From: Defluviitaleaceae bacterium
Lineage (GTDB): Bacteria; Bacillota; Clostridia; Lachnospirales; WQUN01
Assembly: GCA_009787785.1 (NCBI GenBank)
Contig: WQSR01000006.1
Coordinates: 1 to 43,003, forward strand
Direction: 5' to 3'
DNA length: 43,003 bases
Shown: one piece after another, positions 16,355 to 25,021 of the stretch
Layout: each line of letters starts with the position of its first letter
Position numbering within the stretch: position 1 is the stretch's first letter
Position numbers and translations under genes: made by a program
The notes under the pieces: generated by a model
Seen by the model: the letters and a program-made list of their open reading frames with translations, nothing else
Told to the model about the DNA's origin: nothing
The model's database searches: none

Positions 16355-17681
16355 AGCAAAAACCTTCAAAGCGTTTGTCGCAGTATTTTTGTCAGTCATC
16401 ATGCTTTTTGCGGCGACTATCCCCGTTTACGGACACGGATTGTTTGTGCTAACAAGCCCCGCAAGAGAAGCGGGACACGAGTTTGGTTCGCCATTGCCTT
16501 CACAAGCGACAATTCTTGCAGAGATTGGCGAAACGGTTATCGTAACCGGCGGCTGGGGCTATAACTTCTTAGGCCCCGACGGTGTTGTTCACACAGGGTT
16601 TTATCATCGTGTAACCCTTGTAGACCCTTATGGAACAAGAACGTTGCTTGACCACAGTTGGTTTCATCAGCGCGATGGCCGCGACGATAGAAGTGGTGCC
16701 CCGGTTCGCATTGTTCCCTTTGCGCAAATAGGAACGGGCGCGTTCCCCAGCGGCGGCAGGCATAATGTATTTTTGCAGACTTCTTTTGTGCCGGAAAGCG
16801 ACGGATACTATCAAATCATATTCGAGCGTTTTAGGCCGGCTGGCAATTTTGCCACGGTCGGTCATGCAAATTACGGATTGCTTATGGTGGATACGGCTCA
16901 CACGGTTGTGATGGTGGGAGACCCTGACCATACAGATGAAGCCACGGGCTTTGCAAACCCTATCGGAACCGGGCGGCTGGAAGTTGTCCCATTCATTGAT
17001 ATCGGACGGCTTTCCCATGATTATGACGAATACTTTGAAGGAACTTTGCTGTTGGACGGCACTCCGCTGCCTAACCAACGTATCAGAGTCAACATTCCCG
17101 GTGTTGGTATTCTGGACGGTTCGGGCGGGCATAACGACTTTATGAGACCGGACGATTTTTCAACCGACGCAAACGGAAATTTCCGCGTACCGTTGCCGCG
17201 CATGGGCCCAACCTCCCCCGGTCACTATTCAATACAAGTACCTGCGTTGCAACTCATTGATACGCCGGGGACACTGCGCGCAACAGACGGAAGTGATGTG
17301 TACGGATATGTAACCCGTGGAACGGGAGAAGATGCGGTAACGACATGGGAACGCATAACGTACACAAGAATATCCGAAACGTTCCTTTTCCATTTTTTCA
17401 TTCCTGCCGGCGATTATCGCATTGTAGTAGCGGCACCCAGACCTGTTGAAAGACCTGACGCGCCACCCCCGGCAGCCGCGACCGCGGAAACACAACCGCA
17501 AAGCGGTGGAAATACGCATGTAAGCACGCAAGGCAACCCCAATACGCCTGTCAACATCATGGAGATTGAACTGCCCTCCCTTTTTGCCACTGCTAACATA
17601 ATAGGCTTCATCGGTGGCAGTGTGATGTTGTTCGCGGCAGGTTTGTTTTTCGGATTAGGGATTGCGAAGAAAAAACGGTAA
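16338..17681 (+). CDS. Surface-anchored DUF4198-like metal-binding protein
   Basis: A 447-residue protein: signal peptide (about 1-32, mature start HGLFVLTSP), a large beta-rich extracytoplasmic part, a Pro/Ala-rich linker (about 365-400) and a C-terminal transmembrane helix (about 418-442) with a KKKR stop. The N-terminal HGLF, the repeated HxH-like positions (HTGFYHR, DHSWFHQRD) and the second domain with ADGTPLPNQRIRV-like and FSTDANGNFRVPL resemble DUF4198 proteins, which are linked to Ni/Co and other metals. Encoded between another His-exposing protein and the metal-type binding protein. Specificity is unknown. Confidence 0.75.
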   Translation: MSKLLKAKTFKAFVAVFLSVIMLFAATIPVYGHGLFVLTSPAREAGHEFGSPLPSQATILAEIGETVIVTGGWGYNFLGPDGVVHTGFYHRVTLVDPYGTRTLLDHSWFHQRDGRDDRSGAPVRIVPFAQIGTGAFPSGGRHNVFLQTSFVPESDGYYQIIFERFRPAGNFATVGHANYGLLMVDTAHTVVMVGDPDHTDEATGFANPIGTGRLEVVPFIDIGRLSHDYDEYFEGTLLLDGTPLPNQRIRVNIPGVGILDGSGGHNDFMRPDDFSTDANGNFRVPLPRMGPTSPGHYSIQVPALQLIDTPGTLRATDGSDVYGYVTRGTGEDAVTTWERITYTRISETFLFHFFIPAGDYRIVVAAPRPVERPDAPPPAAATAETQPQSGGNTHVSTQGNPNTPVNIMEIELPSLFATANIIGFIGGSVMLFAAGLFFGLGIAKKKR

Positions 17682-17711
17682 ACAACAAAAACAAAATAAA
17701 AGGAGATTATT

Positions 17712-19910
17712 ATGAAAAAAATCATCACCATTGTATTGGCACTTGTTATGATGATGGCACTGTTAGCGTCGTGTGCGAGCGGGGACGAAAATGGTGGCGG
17801 GGCCAATAATCCCGCCGCGCCCATTACCGGCAACAATGCTGCTAACGACACCGGTGCCACAACCGCACCCAATGTTTCAAACGGCAGCCCCTTCGCCGGC
17901 TTGAATCCGCAACGTGTTTTCGTCTTAGACCACACGGCACTTGACATCATTTACACCCTTGGTTTTGGTGACCGCGTCGTGGGTGTCTTGGGCGGAAGAA
18001 GTGCTTCGGATGCCGCGCACTTGGAACACTTCGTTATGGATGCCGCTGGCGTGAGAGTACTTGATATGCACCTTGGCGGTATAGGCGCAACTGTTACAGC
18101 AGCCGGAGGCGGAATATTTGCAAATGCGCCAAACACAAGAATTTTTGGCTCAACGGTATTCGGCAACAGAAGCGGCGATTTAGTTTGCGACATTACACAT
18201 GCAAGACCCAATCTTGACGGTGGTAACAACCGCTTTGGTGTCGTTGCGTCGTTTGACGATGAAGAGCCGTTCATTTTGCACAATGTTTCTCAGTTAAATG
18301 CACAAGACGATGCACTCGTAGCACAGCTTCAAGCGATTACAGTTCCGACCCTCGTACAAACACCGGGTACCGGCGAGACAACATGGGCGGCTTTCACGGC
18401 GGCAGTTGCTAACGCCGCACCGGGAGACATTGTTCGCGTAGGGGCAAACCTGACTATGAACAGCCGCTTGATTATCGACCAAGACATTGTCATTTACGGC
18501 AACGGTTTTACCCTCACCAGAGCAGAAAATCTTGCCGGCGCGCCTATAATCATTCAAGGCGGAGCTGATGTGAATGTGACCTTGCAAAACATCGTTTTTG
18601 ACGGAAACAATGTTAGCCTTGCTGTGCATTATGCCGACCCTGCAACCGCATATGACGGCGGTATCATCCGCTCCTTTGGCAATTTGACGATTGCCAATGC
18701 CGTATTCAAAAACGGCAACTCGCGAATGATTACCGGCGGTGTTGGTGTCGGTGGTGCGATTTCATCAAGCACACCTGCGGACAGCGAAGCGGTTACTCTT
18801 GCCATCTTTGACAGCTTCTTCTACAACAATTTTGCAGGTCGTCAAGGCGGAGCCATTCGCTCAACGGGCATACTATTTGTTGAAAACACCTACTTCATAA
18901 ACAACACGGAAACACGCTCGGGCGGCGGTGCAATTTCAGCCAGCGGCCCCACCACAATCGTTGACAGCACCTTCTTCGGTAATATCGCCGCATTTGGCGA
19001 TGTCCTTTCAAACAGCATGGGCGGTGCCATTCACTTTACGGGTACCAACCCAATGGAAATTGAAAACTCCATCGTAGTTGGCAACACCTCCGGCGCGATA
19101 CCGACGGTAGACGGGGACGGTGCAACGACGAATGTCGAAGTTTTCTTAACAATTGACGCTGATTTAATCGTCATCGGACCGGCACTTGAGCATCTTTACG
19201 AAACCGTGTTCAGCCAAATTGCCCCGACAATGATTATCAATGCCCCCGCAGAACATCAAGAGGGACTATTGGCAGGGGCTTTCCAAGCAACAAGAACAAT
19301 TGCGCCTCTTTGGAATGTCGAGGATGCGGCAGAAACACGCATCACAGACCTGACTGCAAGATTTAGCACGGTTTCGACAATGGTCGGACAAGGAAGCGGA
19401 ATCGCAGTTACGTTGAATGCAGGTGCTGCCGCAACAGTATCCGACGGCGGTTTCCTTGTAGCTTCCGAAGAAGCATTTGAAAACAGCCTGCTCGCAGTTA
19501 TGGGTTTTTCACATTTCAACCGTAATGCAATTCCCGAACATTTTGCGAGTACCGACGATATGAGCAATTACGCCGCAGACCTAATAGCGACGGCATATCT
19601 TGCGGGCGACGAGATTGAAATGACTTTGCAAGATGTCATGGATATGTTCATCGAATGGGTAGACGACAACGCAAACATCGACTTCGTTATCGTGTTCAAT
19701 AACGACTTTGCAAGCATTAACGAGGCCGTAATCGGTCAAACCGTCCGCAATGCGGCGGGGGTTGTGACTTTCACACCCGACTATACAACTGTGCTCGCCA
19801 TGCAAACATACGCCGGCGGTCGTTTAGCATTCTTCAGCAATACCTCAAATACAAATGGGTTGGGAAGAATAGCGGCACAGTTGGATGCGTTGGAAGCCAT
19901 CTTCAGATGA
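17712..19910 (+). CDS. Siderophore/iron-type binding lipoprotein with inserted beta-helix
   Basis: A 732-residue lipoprotein (lipobox LLASC, Cys21, then a low-complexity Gly/Asn/Ala linker to about 60). Residues 67-93 (QRVFVLDHTALDIIYTLGFGDRVVG) start a TroA/FecB-type periplasmic binding fold. The fold then breaks off. About 100-475 is a right-handed beta-helix with ladder motifs (GGAISSS, GGAIRSTG, GGGAISASG, GGAIHFTG). At 483-509 the binding fold resumes with DADLIVIGPALEHLYETVF and APTMIIN, running to the C-terminus. No ABC permease or ATPase lies nearby, so it may act as a receptor or electron acceptor. Its stop overlaps the next ATG by four bases. Confidence 0.82.
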   Translation: MKKIITIVLALVMMMALLASCASGDENGGGANNPAAPITGNNAANDTGATTAPNVSNGSPFAGLNPQRVFVLDHTALDIIYTLGFGDRVVGVLGGRSASDAAHLEHFVMDAAGVRVLDMHLGGIGATVTAAGGGIFANAPNTRIFGSTVFGNRSGDLVCDITHARPNLDGGNNRFGVVASFDDEEPFILHNVSQLNAQDDALVAQLQAITVPTLVQTPGTGETTWAAFTAAVANAAPGDIVRVGANLTMNSRLIIDQDIVIYGNGFTLTRAENLAGAPIIIQGGADVNVTLQNIVFDGNNVSLAVHYADPATAYDGGIIRSFGNLTIANAVFKNGNSRMITGGVGVGGAISSSTPADSEAVTLAIFDSFFYNNFAGRQGGAIRSTGILFVENTYFINNTETRSGGGAISASGPTTIVDSTFFGNIAAFGDVLSNSMGGAIHFTGTNPMEIENSIVVGNTSGAIPTVDGDGATTNVEVFLTIDADLIVIGPALEHLYETVFSQIAPTMIINAPAEHQEGLLAGAFQATRTIAPLWNVEDAAETRITDLTARFSTVSTMVGQGSGIAVTLNAGAAATVSDGGFLVASEEAFENSLLAVMGFSHFNRNAIPEHFASTDDMSNYAADLIATAYLAGDEIEMTLQDVMDMFIEWVDDNANIDFVIVFNNDFASINEAVIGQTVRNAAGVVTFTPDYTTVLAMQTYAGGRLAFFSNTSNTNGLGRIAAQLDALEAIFR

Positions 19911-21151
19911 ACGAAATATTTTCAAGTAATCAAACCACTCCTGAAAGCCTGAGCAATCAGGTCTTTCAGGAGTGTGAATGTATTGAAAAAATACGGAAAA
20001 CATCGCTTTCCGGCGCGGAATACTTTTTTGAACTTGCCGCGCAATATTTCAATATAGAACATATGCAAAAGCGGAACCCGAAAGTTATCGTGCTTGGAAC
20101 GGCACTGCCGCCGGAAATACTTTATGCGTTTACTTCTGAGAATCCCCTTTGGGTTTTCGGAGGTAGCCGCACGATGACCGCTGTGTCGGACAGCGATGTC
20201 CCCCGCGATACCGACCCAATTTCCCGTGCGATGTTGGGGTATTTGCAAGCCGCGACCCAAATGGCAAAAACGGCTCTTGTGATAGTACCGTTGGTATCAG
20301 ATAACCAGCGAAAACTTGCCTATATATTAAAAGACCAAGGATGGAATGTGGAAACCGTTCACTTACCGCCTTATGCAAGCATCGGCGGTGATGTGTACGA
20401 CGATGAAATTAGGCGGCTTTGCGGCGTGCTTAGTATGCACCTGAATAAAAGATTACCGTCTTTCAAAAAAGCCGCGCTCTTTATGGAAAAAATCGGCGTT
20501 GCCATAAGACGCTTTACAAGTATTGCGTCAGCACGCCCCGGTCATATTTCGGGCAGTGCAAGGATGCTCATACTCAACAGTTTTTACATGGCACAAGATT
20601 TGAACCGTTGGTTAGCGCAACTTTCAAAATTGTCTGACGAACTGGATTCAATCCCCGCTACATCGGCGCACACGCAACCGAAATTTTTACTTATAGGCTC
20701 ACCCGTATATTTTTGCTGTTATAAAATCCCGTTGTTATTACATGATATAGGTGCTGATTTATGTGCTTATATTGACCCCGGTCTGTATCGCTTTGCCGCA
20801 CCGCGCACAAGCGGCAAAAACATCACGCGCTCATCAATTGCCGCCGCACAATTGAATTACGATATGTCCGGCGCATTCATAGACAACGATATACTGCTAT
20901 CGGCACTTAAAGAGCAGGTTGAGCTGACTAAGCCCGACGGCGTGATATGGCATATACTCCGCGGTCAAAACGAGTACGATTTTGAGTTGATACGGCTGGA
21001 AAGTTATATCACAGATAACTTGGATATTCCTGTGTTCCGATTGGAAACAGACTATCAATATCAAGATGTTGAACAAATGCGCGTCCGCATGGAGGCATTT
21101 GCGGAATTAACATCGCACCGTAAAACTTCTCAAAAGGAGGGCGGCTCGTGA
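19907..21151 (+). CDS. HgdB/double-cubane-like protein lacking cluster cysteines
   Basis: A 414-residue protein of the 2-hydroxyacyl-CoA dehydratase D-component fold, clearly paralogous to the protein at 22941-24221. Matching blocks are GTALPPEILYAF, SDVPRDTDPISRAM, VIVPLVSDNQRK, LLIGSPVYF, IPLLLHDIGADL, WHILRGQNEYDFEL and DVEQMRVRMEAF. In each block where the paralogue has Cys (68, 87, 106, 127, 333-339, 368), this protein has another residue. It therefore probably binds no Fe-S cluster and may be a structural or substrate-binding partner. A strong hairpin occupies codons 11-22. Translation is coupled to the upstream lipoprotein by ATGA overlap. Confidence 0.8.
   Translation: MNEIFSSNQTTPESLSNQVFQECECIEKIRKTSLSGAEYFFELAAQYFNIEHMQKRNPKVIVLGTALPPEILYAFTSENPLWVFGGSRTMTAVSDSDVPRDTDPISRAMLGYLQAATQMAKTALVIVPLVSDNQRKLAYILKDQGWNVETVHLPPYASIGGDVYDDEIRRLCGVLSMHLNKRLPSFKKAALFMEKIGVAIRRFTSIASARPGHISGSARMLILNSFYMAQDLNRWLAQLSKLSDELDSIPATSAHTQPKFLLIGSPVYFCCYKIPLLLHDIGADLCAYIDPGLYRFAAPRTSGKNITRSSIAAAQLNYDMSGAFIDNDILLSALKEQVELTKPDGVIWHILRGQNEYDFELIRLESYITDNLDIPVFRLETDYQYQDVEQMRVRMEAFAELTSHRKTSQKEGGS
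19936..19974 (+). other. 17-bp intragenic hairpin near the start of the HgdB-like gene
   Basis: The left arm (CACTCCTGAAAG then CCTGA) and the right arm (TCAGG, one bulged T, CTTTCAGGAGTG) pair completely around a GCAA tetraloop. The hairpin starts 29 bases after the A of the start codon and lacks a T-run. It is far stronger than expected by chance inside coding sequence. Confidence 0.8.
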
Positions 21152-22956
21152 GAAAAATAGTAGATAAAATCAGACAACTTATATTCAAGACAACATTTTC
21201 TACAATTGTTTTTGCGGTGGCCGCAATATCCATAGCGATTGCTATTGCGTACTTTTCGGATTCTGTGGTGTTTTTTGAATTTGACATGACCCCTTCTGCC
21301 TATCAAGTTGTCACAGAGCGCGCAGACCATCAAAAGCCCGACCATGCGCCGATTTCATTTGCGTACCAAGGCAATACGATTATCCTTTCAACCTGTTATA
21401 CAATTGACGAAGATACGCCTATAGAGCTTTTCGCTACAAGCCGATTTGGTGCGGTAAGACTCAGCGAAGAAAATATGGCGGATTTAAGTCCGTATTTTTT
21501 AGGCAGCTTTATTGCCGTTTTTCCTGTTCAAATTGTGCCGATTGAAGGTCAAACAATCCCCCGCCGGGTTTCTATGTCGGTTAAAACCGATTTGCGGGTA
21601 ATTCAATCAAATGCCGCACAAACGCCCATGCTTAATGATTCCAGGGTAATGTTGGAAATTGGTTTAAGCAATGCGCGCCGTATTTTTGTATATTATGGTG
21701 GAATCCCACTTAGGAATATGAACATTTATGTTCATTTTTCTGACGGAAGAACAGAGTCGCGTGTAACCGACGCATATGGCTATATCCCCGGTGTTTCCAT
21801 AAGAGAAATCCGCCGTGGGGTGAGTGTTGAATACTCACCGAACTTAATAAACACCTTTATACAATCGTATATGCCGCAAAATGCGCGGGTGCTGTCGCCC
21901 GCCATCATGCCGCTTTTAATTCTGACAGTAATGACTGTCGTCACTATCGCCTTATGCATAATAATACGGAATATTTACGAAAAACGTACACAAAGCACTA
22001 ATTATAGAATCGAAAAAGGCCGCCGCAGCCGTGTTAAACTGCGCGGCAAGCCGATTTTTGTAATGGTTCGCTGGTGTGTGATGATTGTCAGTTTTGTCAC
22101 CCTTGTTTGGGGCGGAAGATTGTTTGGCGTATGGTTTGAGGAAGTTACCATACCCGTCTTTGCTTGCGGGCGGAACAATGAGGAACAACTGGTCGGCAGT
22201 GTGTGCTACTACATGTCCAGCTTAAATGTGCTGTTTACTTTACCGTGGCAAACGATTGCCTTATTCTTCGCAGGGTTGATTATACCGCTTATCTTGTTTG
22301 GACGTTTGCTGTGTGGGTTTGTTTGCCCGATGGGACTTGTGCAGGATGGCTTGCATGTTGCCAGACAAAGTACGCGAACGAAAGGCATTCCCTTAACAGA
22401 AAAATTGTACGGGCGGCTTTCCCTCATTAAGTGGACATTTGTGTTGTTGTTTTTGGGCATGGCATTCGTATCCCTTGATTTTTGCATGATTTGTCCCGTT
22501 GGTGTGTTCTCGCCAGCTCTTGCAGGTTTTAAGTTTAGTATATTCGTCGGCGGATTCATTGCGTTGTTTGTGCTTGTGGGTAGTTTTTTCAAACATCGTT
22601 TCTTCTGCGTGATATGCCCGCTGGGTTTAATTATGGGGCTGTTCCACAAAATATCACTGGTTCGCTTGAAAAAAGACTGCACAGCTTGTACCGAATGCGG
22701 TGCCTGCTACGAAGCCTGTCCGATGGGTATCAAGTCGATATACACCGAGCGGGAAAAGAGTGATGTGACAACCATCAACTGTATCCTTTGCGGCGAATGT
22801 GTCCGTCACTGCCCTGAAACAGATGCCCTTGCCATCACTGTCTGCGGCAAAAAAATATATAACGCCAACCGTGAAAACTTCATGAAGCACATAGCCAAAC
22901 CAAAAAAACACGAAAATTGCAACGGAGGAGGGTGTGCAGGATGCAAGCATCAATAA
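21148..22956 (+). CDS. NapH/NosR-like membrane polyferredoxin with extracytoplasmic domain
   Basis: A 602-residue electron-transfer protein. One helix (about 17-37) is followed by an extracytoplasmic domain (45-245) with a VTDAYGYIPG turn, then a second helix (250-275). The NapH-like core (300-500) has CGFVCP (389-394), CMICP (446-450) and CVICP (487-491). Two [4Fe-4S] ferredoxin motifs follow: CTACTECGACYEACP (511-525) and CILCGECVRHCP (545-556). A C-terminal CNGGGCAGC tail (591-599) may bind metal. It should pass electrons between the cytoplasm and the outer membrane face. No FMN-attachment motif is seen, unlike NosR. It starts with GTG overlapping the previous stop; AAGGAGGG supports it. 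Confidence 0.88.
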   Translation: MRKIVDKIRQLIFKTTFSTIVFAVAAISIAIAIAYFSDSVVFFEFDMTPSAYQVVTERADHQKPDHAPISFAYQGNTIILSTCYTIDEDTPIELFATSRFGAVRLSEENMADLSPYFLGSFIAVFPVQIVPIEGQTIPRRVSMSVKTDLRVIQSNAAQTPMLNDSRVMLEIGLSNARRIFVYYGGIPLRNMNIYVHFSDGRTESRVTDAYGYIPGVSIREIRRGVSVEYSPNLINTFIQSYMPQNARVLSPAIMPLLILTVMTVVTIALCIIIRNIYEKRTQSTNYRIEKGRRSRVKLRGKPIFVMVRWCVMIVSFVTLVWGGRLFGVWFEEVTIPVFACGRNNEEQLVGSVCYYMSSLNVLFTLPWQTIALFFAGLIIPLILFGRLLCGFVCPMGLVQDGLHVARQSTRTKGIPLTEKLYGRLSLIKWTFVLLFLGMAFVSLDFCMICPVGVFSPALAGFKFSIFVGGFIALFVLVGSFFKHRFFCVICPLGLIMGLFHKISLVRLKKDCTACTECGACYEACPMGIKSIYTEREKSDVTTINCILCGECVRHCPETDALAITVCGKKIYNANRENFMKHIAKPKKHENCNGGGCAGCKHQ

Positions 22957-24221
22957 ATGAACGGCGGCAAGAGCGATTCGTCAACAAATCTGCCGCCGTT
23001 GCCTCCAAGTATTTACGCCGTATGGAGGAAATGTCGGGATTGCCTGACGCTATGCGCCCGTTTTTGGATGTATTAAAGGATATTTATATCAATTTTTCAG
23101 ATGTGAAGCGTCCTGAAGGTACTAAAACCATCGGCACATACTGTGTCATGGTGCCGCAAGAGCTGATATATGCGTTCGGTGCGGTGGCGGTCAAGTTATG
23201 CAGTGGAAATTTCACCGCCTTTTCCATCGGTGATGATATAACGCCGCGGGATGCCTGCCCGCTGGTTAAAGCGATTGCGGGGGTTGGCGATATTCGGAAA
23301 TTGCCGCTTTACGACAATTGCTCGCTGATGGTTGTGCCGATTACTTGTGACTGCAAGAAAAAGTTAGTGTCAATACTTGCCGAATATACGAAGGTACATA
23401 TACTTCCTGTGCCTTCACAGCGGCAAGACGATGATGTCAAGGAGCGGTATTTAGAGGAATTATACGCGTTGCTTCCGGCACTTGAAGAAGCAACAGGCAA
23501 CAAGATGACCTATGAATCATTGACACGCGGGGTAGAAGCCGTCGGGCAGGCACAGCATCAGTTTTGGCGGTTCATGAAGTTTCGCCGGCAGCCGTCACCC
23601 CTTATGCGCGGAACACATGCTATGGCGGTTATGAACGCGCTGTCATATATGCCGATTGATGACTGGACGGATGCGCTTATTGCACTGAACGACGAACTGG
23701 ACAAACGAGTATCGGAAGGGTATCGGATAACAGAGAGAAAACTGCCGCGCATTATGCTTACAGGCTCACCGGTAGTATTCCCGAACATCAAAGTGCCGAT
23801 GCTGATTGACGAGATGGGCGGCGCACTCATTGCCGACGAAACCTGCATGGGCGACCGCTTCATGTACGACCCCCTGGTTGTCGTGGATAAAAGTTTTGAC
23901 GGCATTATGCGCGCTATGGCTAACCGTTATATTCGCCCGTGTTCTTGCCCGACCTTCTGTGATGCGTCCACGCGAATTTATCGTTTGAAGCAGATGGTAA
24001 AAGACAATCAAGTCGAAGGTGTGGTTTATCATGTGCTTCGCGGCTGTTTTGTCTACGACTTTGAATATACCATCGTTGAGCGCGAGCTTAACAGCATCGG
24101 TGTCCCCGTAATCCGCGTGGAAAGCGATTATAATGAAGAAGATATCGAACAACTGCGCGTTCGTATCGAAGCATTTATCGAACTGTTGAAATTTTCACCG
24201 AAAGCGAAGGAGGTAAAATAA
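22941..24221 (+). CDS. HgdB/double-cubane cluster protein (DCCP)-like reductase component
   Basis: A 426-residue member of the BcrB/HgdB fold. From the ATG at 22941 (after GGAGGAGGG; an earlier TTG is possible) cysteines lie at about 68 (GTYCVMVP), 87, 106 (RDACPL), 127, 136, 138, 301 (DETCMGD), 333-335-339 (PCSCPTFCD) and 368 (LRGCFVYDFE). A single subunit with this many Cys next to an HgdC-type ATPase matches double-cubane [8Fe-9S] proteins, which perform ATP-dependent low-potential reductions of small molecules. Classic dehydratases have two subunits and fermentative neighbours, absent here. Its substrate is unknown; it sits between a polyferredoxin and its activator. Confidence 0.85.
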   Translation: MQASINERRQERFVNKSAAVASKYLRRMEEMSGLPDAMRPFLDVLKDIYINFSDVKRPEGTKTIGTYCVMVPQELIYAFGAVAVKLCSGNFTAFSIGDDITPRDACPLVKAIAGVGDIRKLPLYDNCSLMVVPITCDCKKKLVSILAEYTKVHILPVPSQRQDDDVKERYLEELYALLPALEEATGNKMTYESLTRGVEAVGQAQHQFWRFMKFRRQPSPLMRGTHAMAVMNALSYMPIDDWTDALIALNDELDKRVSEGYRITERKLPRIMLTGSPVVFPNIKVPMLIDEMGGALIADETCMGDRFMYDPLVVVDKSFDGIMRAMANRYIRPCSCPTFCDASTRIYRLKQMVKDNQVEGVVYHVLRGCFVYDFEYTIVERELNSIGVPVIRVESDYNEEDIEQLRVRIEAFIELLKFSPKAKEVK

Positions 24222-24222
24222 T

Positions 24223-25020
24223 ATGTCAAAATATTATATCGGGCTGGACGGCGGTTCTACTTATATAAAAGCCGCGATAATCCGGGGTAACGAAGTAATT
24301 GACGCGCAAGTGTGTTCAACAGGTATCGCAAACAACGATGCGGCGAAAAAATTGGTTGACGATATGCTTTCAAAAGCTGGTATCGACAAAAAAGACGTGG
24401 GCTACATCATGGCAACCGGGTACAGCCGTAAGATATTAGATTTAGCCAACGAGGATATAAGCGAAATAACCGCACACGCATATGGCGTGAGAATCACTGC
24501 ACCGGAAGGGTACAAACCCGGCATGATTATCGACATTGGCGGGCAGGACTGTAAAATCATTTATTTGGACAGCAACTATGCCGTCAAAAACTTTGCCATG
24601 AACGATAAATGCGCCGCAGGAACCGGAAAATTCCTTGAAGTCATGGCTGACATGCTTGAAACAAGCATCGAAGAAGTTGGGCAAATTTCCCTTGAAAGCC
24701 GCGAGCCGTGCGATATCAATAGCACTTGCGTTATCTTTGCGCAATCGGAAATCATCTCCCTTGTGGCGCGGAAATTTGACCGAAAAGACATCATCGCGGG
24801 AATGCACCTTTCTATGGTAAAACGGATTATCAAAATGATGCGGAAAACTGATAAAGACGGCGATATTCTGATGACCGGCGGCGGCGCGCTTAATGTGGGC
24901 ATACACAAAATGTTCGAGGATGAACTGATGCACGATGTATTCGTTGCGAAGTATGCGCAGTTTAACGGTGCAATTGGTGCGGCGTTGCTCGCTTCCGAAC
25001 ATGAAAAGGCGGAAGAATAA
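24223..25020 (+). CDS. BadF/HgdC-type ATPase activator (DCCP reductase)
   Basis: A 265-residue ASKHA-fold ATPase that injects electrons into its partner in an ATP-dependent way. Phosphate loops are LDGGSTYIKA and IDIGGQDCK, adenosine contact GGGALN near 226. The homodimer [4Fe-4S] ligands are expected to be Cys130 (NDKCAAGTGKF) and Cys169 (STCVIFAQSE), the arrangement of HgdC. AAGGAGG precedes the ATG, one base after the DCCP-like stop. Its single copy beside two HgdB-like genes suggests that it serves mainly the cysteine-bearing one. Confidence 0.93.
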   Translation: MSKYYIGLDGGSTYIKAAIIRGNEVIDAQVCSTGIANNDAAKKLVDDMLSKAGIDKKDVGYIMATGYSRKILDLANEDISEITAHAYGVRITAPEGYKPGMIIDIGGQDCKIIYLDSNYAVKNFAMNDKCAAGTGKFLEVMADMLETSIEEVGQISLESREPCDINSTCVIFAQSEIISLVARKFDRKDIIAGMHLSMVKRIIKMMRKTDKDGDILMTGGGALNVGIHKMFEDELMHDVFVAKYAQFNGAIGAALLASEHEKAEE

Positions 25021-25021
25021 A

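Noticed and set aside
19907..25020. Fermentative 2-hydroxyacyl-CoA dehydratase operon
   Set aside because: No acyl-CoA transferase or dehydrogenase, one subunit lacks all ligand cysteines, and the neighbours are metal and electron-transfer genes.
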